A DNA stretch of 64,000 nucleotides from an uncultured Planctomycetales bacterium. Its GTDB lineage: Bacteria; Planctomycetota; Planctomycetia; Isosphaerales; Isosphaeraceae. Location of the stretch: assembly GCA_903926465.1 (NCBI GenBank), contig CAIYJE010000044.1, positions 1 through 64,000 on the forward strand, in the 5' to 3' direction. Position 1 is the stretch's first letter. The number at the start of each line of letters is the position of its first letter. Position numbers and translations under genes: made by a program. This document shows, one piece after another, positions 54,230 to 61,898 of this stretch. A model generated the notes under the pieces. The model ran no database searches. It worked only from the letters and a program-made list of their open reading frames with translations, and was not told where the DNA came from.

Positions 54230-54419
54230 CGGCAACCCTCCCATCCCTGCAGAGTTCAACTCCTACAACCAAAGAGAGGCGCCCGGGCCCCCAAATGCGA
54301 CAAGGTTCCAAAATTTCTCCCAAAAAACGGATTCCCGTCGTGGTGGGAATTGCCGGGGGGTTCATCGTAGAATCAAAAGTGTAAACCAGAGCGTACCCGA
54401 CGAGAGGAGCAACACTGCC

Positions 54420-54995
54420 ATGTCCTTGACCAGACGCCACCTCCAGCAGCGCATCCTGGGATTTCTCGGGATCGCAGCCCTCAAGCTACCCGCCAGCGCA
54501 ACCGCATCCCCTCCTGCCGAGGATGTCGCCATCCCCTATCACCGCATCGGCATGGATGCGTACCAGAACTTCCTGGTGAACTGGGAGAAACAGCCAGTCC
54601 TCTACGCCCTGATCCAAACCCCTGCCCAGTACAACGCCCTGTTCCACCCCGCAGGCGTGATGGACCCCAAGCGGCCCTACGCTCCGCCTGACTCACTGTT
54701 TGATAAGGAACAGATTCTGGTGGTCGCCCGGGTGGTGACCGCCGGCAGTAATCCCGATAAGGTGTTCGAAGCAGTCAAACTCAGGAATAACCAGCAAACC
54801 CTGGAACTGCACTACCGCTTCCAGGCCCCCAGAACAGACGCCGGCACCAGCCAGGAAAAAAACTTTCTGGCCCTGCGCATTCCCAAGCAAAACTTCAAAA
54901 CTCTGCTGGTCTTTGAGAACAATCAAAAAGTAGGCGAACTCAAGCTTGACTCCGGACAATGGTCAGTGCCAGCCATGGTGGTGGAACCCGATTGA
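54420..54995 (+). CDS. Exported protein of unknown function
   Basis: A 191-residue protein with an N-terminal signal (LTRRHLQQRILGFLGIAALK), whose RR pair hints at Tat export. The rest is one beta-rich domain (DAYQNFLVNWEKQPVLYALI; KNFLALRIPKQNFKTLLVFE). No family is recognised. It is divergent from the ECF gene. Confidence 0.65.
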   Translation: MSLTRRHLQQRILGFLGIAALKLPASATASPPAEDVAIPYHRIGMDAYQNFLVNWEKQPVLYALIQTPAQYNALFHPAGVMDPKRPYAPPDSLFDKEQILVVARVVTAGSNPDKVFEAVKLRNNQQTLELHYRFQAPRTDAGTSQEKNFLALRIPKQNFKTLLVFENNQKVGELKLDSGQWSVPAMVVEPD

Positions 54996-55040
54996 GAACA
55001 CCACAGGATACTCATCAGGTGAGTAATACAGGCTTTTCAA

Positions 55041-55541
55041 TCAATTCCCGGACCTGTAATCTTCCAGGGGAGATGGCTCACTCTTGCTCGAAGTGGCTCG
55101 ACGGATCATCCGGGCCACATCGGGACTGGTGTTGATGGCGATCACGTCAACCTCTGGATGGCTGTGCTTGAAGACACGAAATATCTCATCCGCAAACGCC
55201 TGGCCAATTGAGCTTACCCCCTTGAAATCCAGTAAAACTTCCTGAAAACGATCGAGTCGGCTCAGAACCCGCTTGGCCTGGGAGCGGGAGATTAGTTCCT
55301 CGTCTTTATATCTGGCTAATGACAGGGGTACAGGGGTCTTGGAAAAAGCGAGATCGTCTGACTCCAGGTTCGTGTATTGATCAAATACTTCTTTCGATGT
55401 TGTCACGGAATTGGTAGCGATCTTCATCACGACGGCTGTTCCAAACCGAGCAGTACGATCGGTTTCCAAGAGCCAATCGTCTTTGTCTCGCCGATGAATG
55501 AAACCAAGTCCGTTCGCCATCAAGTGAAATTCATCGAACAT
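55041..55541 (-). CDS. STAS-like (DUF4325) half of a split protein
   Basis: A 166-residue DUF4325 STAS-like protein: RYKDEELISRSQAKRVLSRL, then VLLDFKGVSSIGQAFADEIF, VDVIAINTSPDVARMI. The frame opens with MFDEFHLMANGLGF, which in related one-piece proteins comes right after the GIFFT end of a HATPase domain. Here the HATPase domain is in the overlapping upstream frame and shifts out of phase at eight A/T bases (55552-55559). Removing one base joins the two into one protein of about 350 residues. This half may therefore not be made alone. Confidence 0.8.
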   Translation of the reverse strand: MFDEFHLMANGLGFIHRRDKDDWLLETDRTARFGTAVVMKIATNSVTTSKEVFDQYTNLESDDLAFSKTPVPLSLARYKDEELISRSQAKRVLSRLDRFQEVLLDFKGVSSIGQAFADEIFRVFKHSHPEVDVIAINTSPDVARMIRRATSSKSEPSPLEDYRSGN

Positions 55542-56106
55542 GCGTGCCGTGAAAAAAAATCCCCTGACCAGAATGGCGATCAGGGGCGGTGGTCAACTTG
55601 CCTTTAGACAGTTCAAGGACCGCCATTCGAGTATCATGAAGCCCAAGACTAGTCCTGATTTTCTCGAAGATGCCAATCCCATTATCAATGATCACAATCG
55701 AGCAATTCCGGGCACTAATGGCAAGGTAAACCTCCGCTTTGGTTCCACCCGAGTGATCAATCGCATTATTAAACATTTCCGTAAAGCCGTAATGACAAAT
55801 TCTCTGAATGTTCTCCCGAAAGTTCTCAAATAACGGCGCAAGAAGTTCGCGATAAACGACATCCTCCTCCTGATTTTGGTTTAGCGGAAGTTCGAAGTGA
55901 TATTTCTTTTCAACGAGCGCGTAAGTACGCTCTGAAGTCTTACCTTTGGCCTCGATAACCTCGTCTTCAATCAATGTTTTGACATGCCGATTGACCGCTT
56001 GCCTTGTCAATCCAAAACATTCCATCGTCACCCGCACGATATCACGTGGATGTTGTTCGATGTGCTCTGTGATGAATTGCTGAATCTCTTGACTTTTGGC
56101 GGCCAT
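55531..56106 (-). CDS. HTH plus HATPase half of a split protein
   Basis: A 191-residue protein starting at the ATG at 56106, with GGGGAG six bases upstream. Residues about 5-70 are a winged HTH (ECFGLTRQAVNRHVKTLIED). Residues 95-190 are a GHKL ATPase domain: FTEMFNNAIDHSGG (N box), IIDNGIGIFEKI (G1 box) and DRHSGQGIFF (G2 box). It ends in HGTHVR, just after an eight-T run, where relatives carry on into TARMFDEF and the STAS-like domain. Either a frameshift has split the gene, the read has an error, or slippage on the run is used to make both forms. The likely role is a regulator with ATP-controlled DNA binding. Confidence 0.8.
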   Translation of the reverse strand: MAAKSQEIQQFITEHIEQHPRDIVRVTMECFGLTRQAVNRHVKTLIEDEVIEAKGKTSERTYALVEKKYHFELPLNQNQEEDVVYRELLAPLFENFRENIQRICHYGFTEMFNNAIDHSGGTKAEVYLAISARNCSIVIIDNGIGIFEKIRTSLGLHDTRMAVLELSKGKLTTAPDRHSGQGIFFHGTHVR

Positions 56107-56129
56107 TGGGACTCCCCCCATATTAAATC

Positions 56130-56168
56130 TTGACAACAAGCCCTAGATTAAAATCTAGTAACTGTCAA
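56130..56168. promoter_or_regulatory. Nested inverted repeats upstream of the HATPase gene
   Basis: TTGACA (56130-56135) pairs with TGTCAA (56163-56168), and inside them CTAGAT (56143-56148) pairs with ATCTAG (56153-56158). The site is 24 bases before the HATPase start, and the outer arm read on the minus strand is a consensus -35 (TTGACA). It may be the operator of the HTH domain of that protein. Confidence 0.5.
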
Positions 56169-56297
56169 CTATTTCTAAAGGCTTTAGCAACATTACCACG
56201 ATAGCTTATCGACCTGATCCATGGTCGTTGATCGCTTGCTACGCATTCGATCATTCGTGACATACCGTTTCCTGAGCTTCCCAAGTACCCTGACACC

Positions 56298-56522
56298 TCA
56301 CCACTCTTCAAGCTGGAAGATCTGCTCGATGGATTGACCGAACACCCGGGCAATCCGCAGCGCCAGCGTGAGCGACGGCGTATAATTGCCCCCTTCCAGC
56401 GCCACAATGGTTTGCCGTGTCACTCCCACACGGTCTGCCAGCTCTTGCTGGGTCATGCCGGCCGAAGCCGTACGCAACGCTTTCAGACAATTCTTGAGCC
56501 CTGGCTCCTTCTTACGCGGCAT
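56298..56522 (-). CDS. XRE-type transcription regulator
   Basis: A 74-residue, single-domain helix-turn-helix regulator. The motif is MTQQELADRVGVTRQTIVAL, followed by SLTLALRIARVFGQSIEQIF, the common short form of the family. It overlaps the end of the membrane protein gene before it by 11 bases, so they form one operon. The promoter of that operon carries a matching dyad site (56970-57014), so self-regulation is likely. Confidence 0.9.
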   Translation of the reverse strand: MPRKKEPGLKNCLKALRTASAGMTQQELADRVGVTRQTIVALEGGNYTPSLTLALRIARVFGQSIEQIFQLEEW

Positions 56523-56919
56523 GCGGCCTCCGGTACAAAACCACCGCAGCCAGCCCCTTCACACCATAAAGCACCGCAAACGAGATCCAGATCAGCCAGG
56601 TCAAGATGCGAGTGGGAACCGCATCCGTGTGAGAATAGCCGGCCCAGACCACCAGAATTGTAAGCACCAGGAACAGCGTGAACCATGCGGCGCTGATGCC
56701 AAAACTGGTTGCCACCCGCTGAATCTCAGTATCTCGCTCATCGGTAATCACGCGGTTGCCGCGCCGCCTCAGAAACAGCACGGTAAAACCCAGGAACCCG
56801 AGCAGGCCAAAGCCACCCACCGCCCGGTCACCCAGCCAGGGGACCAGCAAACCCACGGCCGCCAGCGCCGTCACGCACACCAGCAGCTCGGCCCAGGCCA
56901 CCTTCTCCATGGCGTTCAT
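56512..56919 (-). CDS. Membrane protein paired with the XRE regulator
   Basis: A 135-residue protein with four hydrophobic segments: LLVCVTALAAVGLLVPWLG, GFGLLGFLGFTVLFL, AWFTLFLVLTILVVWAG and ILTWLIWISFAVLYGVKGLA. Between the second and third is RVITDERDTEIQRVATSFG, the loop typical of DUF2178-type proteins that are encoded beside small XRE regulators. I prefer the ATG at 56919; the longer frame to 56964 has no support and would lengthen the N-terminus with a charged piece. Confidence 0.75.
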   Translation of the reverse strand: MNAMEKVAWAELLVCVTALAAVGLLVPWLGDRAVGGFGLLGFLGFTVLFLRRRGNRVITDERDTEIQRVATSFGISAAWFTLFLVLTILVVWAGYSHTDAVPTRILTWLIWISFAVLYGVKGLAAVVLYRRPHAA

Positions 56920-56969
56920 CACGCACCTCCCCCATCTCCAGGCCACGAACTTGCCCAACCCCACGCCCT

Positions 56970-57014
56970 ATGTATGATAAACCAGACATTCTAGATGTCA
57001 AGCTTATCATACAT
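56970..57014 (-). promoter_or_regulatory. Promoter with symmetric operator for the XRE operon
   Basis: On the minus strand a consensus -35 TTGACA (57001-56996), a 16-base spacer and a -10 TATCAT (56979-56974) precede the membrane protein by about 50 bases. Over this lies a two-part palindrome: outer arms of 11 bases (56970-56980 with 57004-57014) and inner arms GACAT/ATGTC (56985-56989 with 56995-56999), all on one centre at 56992. A repressor bound here would cover the -10 and sit next to the -35. The obvious binder is the XRE protein of the operon. Confidence 0.75.
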
Positions 57015-57058
57015 GGCTACTAGAAGCCGACCACACTTGAGGCGCAGGCGAATAACCG

Positions 57059-57094
57059 CTTCTCCCGCACTGCGGGAGAAGGTGGCCGAAGGCC
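57059..57094. repeat. REP-like double hairpin
   Basis: An 11-base arm (57059-57069) is matched by 57071-57081, followed by a second hairpin GGCC-GAA-GGCC at 57084-57094 and GGATGAGGG. This kind of element, a CTCCCGC...GCGGGAG hairpin followed by GGCCGAAGGCCGG, is a widespread intergenic repeat in bacterial genomes, as I recall from general experience. One copy is seen in the window. Confidence 0.55.
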
Positions 57095-57934
57095 GGATGA
57101 GGGCGACCGGGCCGGGATTATGAGCGCCGACCACGCGTGTAACAACGCACGCGTTCTCCAACCCGAAGGGCGAACCAAACGTGAGGCAAGGGCGCATATT
57201 CAGAAGAAGAGATCCACGGCCCCGCCCAACCCACCAGCGAGGGGATGCTTCTCTGCCGGCCCGCCCGGCACAGAATTCAGCCTGGCCCAACCGCCGGCAC
57301 ACCCCCACAGAGCCAGCCCATTCCACCCATATCGCCTATTCCCCAGCCAGCACCGATCCAGCGAGCAGCCACCGGGCGGAAACTATTTTTCCAAGCCGCA
57401 ACATCTAACCTGAAAACGCGTTACGTCCGTTTTTATACCCCGAAATCCCGGGTTTTCCAAGATTCGTGTTCGTTTTTAGGCCCCAGGCGCATCTTAAGGA
57501 TAACCGAGCAACTGAGCCGGCGCCGCCAGCCACCCCTAAACACACGACCAGGCACCCAGACCACCAACACCCAGATCAACCCGTTTCCCACCCAGCCGAA
57601 ACCGCCAGCCATGCCCCTTGAACCCTTGACCGGCTTCCCCAAACCACCCGCGCCTGCACGCATGCCGAACCGCCCGGGCGACGTACCCAGCGGCAACCAT
57701 GAGCACATGAGTGCTGGCGCACGCCTGCGACCAACCCCGAAAAAAACCTGGGATACCTGCGAGGGTAGGACCGTAGTTGTCCTACCCCCCTCGGTAGTAT
57801 CAGCACCCTGGGCCGTACCGGGGCACAAACTGGCGTTTATTCAAACTCGCGAAGGAAGGATTGCCGTGCTACTGCTTGAAACGCGATTCGAACAGGCCAC
57901 GGCCCAAGCCAGCCCAGGAAGAAACAGTATGAGG

Positions 57935-57954
57935 CCGCGGCCTTTCGGCCGCGG
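57935..57954. repeat. Perfect 8-bp GC hairpin
   Basis: CCGCGGCC (57935-57942) pairs with GGCCGCGG (57947-57954) around a TTTC loop. The flank is AAATAAG, with no T-run. It is of the planctomycete short-hairpin kind and may be a repeat or RNA structure; no function is clear. Confidence 0.4.
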
Positions 57955-58180
57955 AAATAAGAACGAGGTGATCCCAGAGGAACGAAATCATTCTTCAATG
58001 GGGCCGGGATGTGTGCCCGGACACCGTTTGGGCAATCTCAGATTACTGCACATTGACACCACCGTCAATCCTCTTGATGATATCTTTACTATGTGATCAG
58101 AAAATTTTGAACCAAAAATACACGGCAGCCACGTCATACCTTTAGAGCAAACGACCCGCGAGTCTTTATGGAGCACGCAA

Positions 58181-58690
58181 GTGACGCCTGCCAAAGTTTA
58201 CCCGTCACCGCTCGGCCAATTTCAGGCACTGAGGAACGTCATTGTCGGGATTGGTGGCCAAAACGATGGAGAAGATCTGTACCAGGATCTTTTCATCAAA
58301 ATGGTGCTCGTCCACAAAAAGGAGAATCAAAGCCCAGGTGCCATCGTCCTGGCTGCGCATCGCCTCCACATTGACAACCATCGCAAGCAAAAGAGGACTC
58401 AGAACTTTGAGGAATTTCCTGAGCCTCATACGACTGATGCGTGCCCACTCATATCGCTAGACAACCAAGAGAAAAAAGAACGCTTGAGAAAAGCATGTGA
58501 ACAATTACTACCACCCTACAAAGAAGTCATCTACGCCCTGATACGTGGCGAAACAGACCAGGAGACCGCCGCTCACTTAGAGTGCAGCGTGGAAACTGTT
58601 CGCACCCGAAAAAAAAGGGCCACAGAAAGGCTCAGACGCCTGGTTGCTGACACTTTCAAAAACCCAACCACCGCCACACAACCCGCGTGA
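58181..58690 (+). CDS. Sigma-70-like factor upstream of CRISPR-Cas
   Basis: A 169-residue sigma-70-family protein starting with GTG, seven bases after GGAG. A short region 2 lies at about 10-75 (GIGGQNDGEDLYQDLFIKMV, AIVLAAHRLHIDNHRKQKR) and region 4 at 105-165 (LRKACEQLLPPYKEVIYALI, ETAAHLECSVETVRTRKKRA). The region 2 DNA-melting stretch is atypical, so it may be a distant ECF factor. It ends 77 bases before csb1, points the same way and no other gene lies between, so it might direct or sense CRISPR expression. It could also be an unrelated neighbour. Confidence 0.75.
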   Translation: MTPAKVYPSPLGQFQALRNVIVGIGGQNDGEDLYQDLFIKMVLVHKKENQSPGAIVLAAHRLHIDNHRKQKRTQNFEEFPEPHTTDACPLISLDNQEKKERLRKACEQLLPPYKEVIYALIRGETDQETAAHLECSVETVRTRKKRATERLRRLVADTFKNPTTATQPA

Positions 58691-58767
58691 GCCAACGCCG
58701 GTTGACTCGTTCGTTCTTCCGTTTCGCTGTTCGGTTCGTTTCGTAACTCAGAAAGAGGAGAGTTCCC

Positions 58768-60054
58768 TTGTCGAAGACACTCGATTTCGAAACCTTGGCC
58801 CATGCCGTGGCACAAGGTGTGGCGTTCCGCTCGTCCGCAAAGCTCCAACCCGCTGGCGGTGAGGGGACCAAGGTCTTCCCGCCCACCTATGCAGGCGCGC
58901 TGTATGCGACAGAAAAACGGCGGCTTCCCGGTCGGCCTGAACCTGTGGAGTGCGTGCTGCTAGATAGCGTGCAAAGCCAGGCCAACCGGATGGAAGAGGC
59001 GCTCCAGGATGCAATTGATAGCGGGCGGATCTCCATGCCCTTGGTCGAGGTAGATTTCACCCCTTACTACCCAGGCGAAAACCACAAAACGGAAATGCGG
59101 CTCAAGGATCCCGTGGGTAAACTCACCGCCCTTCAGGCTCCGCACCGGATCGCAGACGCCATCCTGCGCGATAGCTTGCTCAAGGGAACCAAGTTTCGCG
59201 AAACCGAAATCGGCAAGCGAATCAACATGGTGAGCGCACGTGACGCCACCGCTTTGCTGGAATTCTGCCCCACAGCCTTGGTCTTTGGCATGTGGGATTC
59301 TACCGGTCCAAAGGGAGGCCTTGGCGCCAAATTCGAACGAGCCTTGGTGGCCGAAATCGTGGGAATTGACGCCGTTTATGGTGTCAAAACCAGTAGCCGC
59401 ATCGACCCGCTTGGCATTCAGCTCAAAGCCGGTCCGCTCTACACACGCACAGACGACATCGGCTGGACCCTGGATGAATCCCTGGCCAAAAAGGAAAAAG
59501 GCAAACCGGTCACGCTTGGCAAAGATGGCCGCCCTTCCGAGGCCAATCACGGAAACATTGCCCCGTCCCTTTCAGACCGAAGCAAGGAAACCAAGGAATT
59601 TCTGGCCGGCGGCGTGACCATCACGCATGCCGAGCAAACCATTGTTCTTTCCCTTCCTGCGCTCCGCAGACTGCGGTTCCCAATCGGTGGCAAGACCAGC
59701 CCTGAACTTGATAACGCAGCCCGAACCGTACTGGCCGCTCTTGCCCTGTGCGCTTCCTCATTGGCTGCAGAGGCCGGACTCGATCTCCGCTCACGCTGCC
59801 TGCTCTGGCCCGTGGAACCACTGACCTGGCAGCTTCTGGGCAAACCAGGCGAGCCACCAGCCGAGTTCAAGCTGACGGCCGATCAGGCGATTGCACTGCT
59901 TAATCAGGCGATCAAGAAGGCAACAGCCCTGGGCCTCCCCTGGCCTGTAGAACCGATAGAACTCACCCCGTCTGATGCCCTCGTGCAATTGGTCGCCAAA
60001 AGCCAGGCCCTGGCTGAACAGCAGGGCGGCGACTCTGACGAAGGGGGTGACTGA
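58768..60054 (+). CDS. csb1: Type I-G CRISPR Cas7 (Csb1/GSU0053)
   Basis: A 428-residue Cas7 backbone protein of the type I-G (former I-U) interference complex, matching the Csb1/GSU0053 family: FETLAHAVAQGVAFRSSAKLQ, CVLLDSVQSQANRMEEAL, SPHRIADAIL-type stretch (APHRIADAILRDSL), and ALVFGMWDSTGPKGGLGAKF. The start is a TTG at 58768, with AAAGAGGAG seven bases before it; no ATG is near, so the TTG is the likely true start. It forms the crRNA-binding filament. The stop overlaps the next ATG by one base. Confidence 0.92.
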   Translation: MSKTLDFETLAHAVAQGVAFRSSAKLQPAGGEGTKVFPPTYAGALYATEKRRLPGRPEPVECVLLDSVQSQANRMEEALQDAIDSGRISMPLVEVDFTPYYPGENHKTEMRLKDPVGKLTALQAPHRIADAILRDSLLKGTKFRETEIGKRINMVSARDATALLEFCPTALVFGMWDSTGPKGGLGAKFERALVAEIVGIDAVYGVKTSSRIDPLGIQLKAGPLYTRTDDIGWTLDESLAKKEKGKPVTLGKDGRPSEANHGNIAPSLSDRSKETKEFLAGGVTITHAEQTIVLSLPALRRLRFPIGGKTSPELDNAARTVLAALALCASSLAAEAGLDLRSRCLLWPVEPLTWQLLGKPGEPPAEFKLTADQAIALLNQAIKKATALGLPWPVEPIELTPSDALVQLVAKSQALAEQQGGDSDEGGD

Positions 60055-61790
60055 TGTCCTCACTGACCATCGCCTGGGAATACCTCACCGGTTACGCCGT
60101 GGCCACCGACCCTTCGACCCGCGACCGGGCCGAGTGGCCACCGCATCCCGCGCGTATTTACATGGCTCTCGCGGCGGCTTGGTTTGAAACCGAGCCGCCG
60201 CCGGAAGACACCGGAGCGCACGCCGAATGGGCCACGGAAGGTGCCGCGCTCCGCTGGCTGGAATCGCTGGGTGATCCCGAGTTGATTCTGCCGGAAGTCG
60301 ACCACCAGGCTGAACGATCACTGGTCACGGTTTACGTTCCCGTGAACGATAAAGCCGGCCCGTCAGCAGCCAGTCTTCAATCATGCCCGGCTTTGACACG
60401 AAGTAAACAACCCCGGACCTTTCCACGCATCTGGGTGGGCCATGAAGTGTGCATTCTTCACTGGCCCAATGTCCAAACCCTAGCACCCCACCTGGGACCA
60501 CTGGCCAGGCTGTGCCAAAAGGTCACACGCATTGGCCACTCCTCGTCACTCGTCGCCATGCGGCTGGCTGACCCAGCCGAAGAGCATCCCGAGCATGCCG
60601 AAAGGCTGCTGCCAGAGCCGCTTCTGGGAGATACCCGTGCCCGTTCGATCAGCACGGGTACGCTCGAAATGTTAACCGAACGCTACGGAGAGACCGCGCG
60701 CCGCCAACACGCGGCGCTCGGCGTACAGATCAACACCCTCAAAGGCCAGCAGAAAGCCATCAAAGGTAAGGGGGCAACCGAGGCTAAAGCTGCTCTTGGC
60801 GGTGAGATCGAGCGACTCGAAGCCGAAAGAGCCACAGTGCCGGCCCGCCCATCGGTTCGGCCTATCAACGGGCTTTGGACCGGCTACAGGCGAGACCGAC
60901 AACACGCCGCTAGCCTGCCAGCCACCCAGGGGCTGTTTGACTCGGAATTGCTGGTATTGGCACGGGCAGAAGGGCCAGATTTACCCGTCGTTTCCACCCT
61001 GGCCGTTACCAGGGCGTTGCGGAACACCATCATGGCCAGTAGCCCACAGCCGGTTCCAGAGTGGGTCAGCGGGCACAGCAACGATGGCGCTCCGCTCCGC
61101 GATAAACAGGGGCATTTGGCGCTCGTGCCGCTGCCGTTTGTGGGGCATGACCACGCAGACGGCCACCTGCTGGGCATGGCCGTGGTGTTCCCTTCGTTCG
61201 TGCCATTGCCAGAACGGGGCCGCGTACTCGGCCCCCTGCTGCTTAACGAACAGGGAGAGCCCATACCGGTCAGACTCACGCTCGGCTCACTTGGGGCTTG
61301 GACCCTCTCCAAACGGAACTGGCAAGAGTCTCGCCTGGCCCTTGATCCCAACCAGTGGACGGCCGCAGCCAAGGGCGGCGCCACAACCTGGGCGTCTGTC
61401 ACCCCGGTTGTGTTGGATCGCTATCCCAAGGCCGACCGCCACGCGCCTGGCCAACGGCCAGCCTGGGAACGCGAGGTCCGCGCCATCATATCCGAGGCAT
61501 GCACACGCAGCGGCTTGCCAGAGCCCACCGCCATTGATATCGACACCACAAGCTGGCACCTGGGCAGCCCGCGTGCCGTTGCCAAAAAACGGCCGCTCCG
61601 CGGCCAAACCGGTTCACCACACGGAACCATGGCGCTGCTGGGAGATGGCTTCCCGGCGTACCCCGCCAAGGGCACCAACGCACCGAGGCCACAAATTCAT
61701 GTTTGGCTAGAGTTCCCAAGTCCCGTTCTTGGCCCTGTGCTCTTGGGCGCGGGCCGGTTCCAGGGCTACGGGCTTTGCAAGCCCCTCTGA
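60054..61790 (+). CDS. csb2: Type I-G CRISPR Csb2 (Cas5-Cas6 fusion)
   Basis: A 578-residue Csb2/GSU0054 family protein, a fusion of Cas5-like and Cas6-like RAMP parts in type I-G. The N-terminus WEYLTGYAVATDPSTRDRAEW with PHPARIYMALAAAWFETE is a family hallmark. The C-terminal part (HVWLEFPSPVLGPVLLGAGR, ending FQGYGLCKPL) has the Gly-rich loop expected of Cas6-like crRNA processing enzymes. It should cut the pre-crRNA and cap the complex. Its ATG overlaps the csb1 stop (TGATG). Confidence 0.9.
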   Translation: MSSLTIAWEYLTGYAVATDPSTRDRAEWPPHPARIYMALAAAWFETEPPPEDTGAHAEWATEGAALRWLESLGDPELILPEVDHQAERSLVTVYVPVNDKAGPSAASLQSCPALTRSKQPRTFPRIWVGHEVCILHWPNVQTLAPHLGPLARLCQKVTRIGHSSSLVAMRLADPAEEHPEHAERLLPEPLLGDTRARSISTGTLEMLTERYGETARRQHAALGVQINTLKGQQKAIKGKGATEAKAALGGEIERLEAERATVPARPSVRPINGLWTGYRRDRQHAASLPATQGLFDSELLVLARAEGPDLPVVSTLAVTRALRNTIMASSPQPVPEWVSGHSNDGAPLRDKQGHLALVPLPFVGHDHADGHLLGMAVVFPSFVPLPERGRVLGPLLLNEQGEPIPVRLTLGSLGAWTLSKRNWQESRLALDPNQWTAAAKGGATTWASVTPVVLDRYPKADRHAPGQRPAWEREVRAIISEACTRSGLPEPTAIDIDTTSWHLGSPRAVAKKRPLRGQTGSPHGTMALLGDGFPAYPAKGTNAPRPQIHVWLEFPSPVLGPVLLGAGRFQGYGLCKPL

Positions 61791-61898
61791 TCCCCCGTTC
61801 CGGCCTCGTGGACGCCTTGCCCACCTGGCCATCGGCATGGGTACGCCAGACTAACCCAACACCATGTCCACATGCTTTCAACCAAGGAACACGGACAG

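Larger units (their letters stand above)
57015..58180. other. Non-coding stretch before the CRISPR-Cas locus
   Basis: About 1.2 kb with no supported gene. A long plus-strand frame (57245-58096) is Pro/Arg/Thr rich, lacks any domain and a ribosome site, and is contradicted by open minus frames. The stretch has two hairpin elements, listed separately, and is AT-richer from 58080 to 58160, where the promoter of the sigma-factor/CRISPR genes may lie. No CRISPR repeats were found here. Confidence 0.45.

Noticed and set aside
57245-58096. Plus-strand open frame of 283 codons before the CRISPR locus
   Set aside because: Pro/Thr/Arg-rich, no domain, no ribosome site, and it includes hairpin elements; taken as chance.
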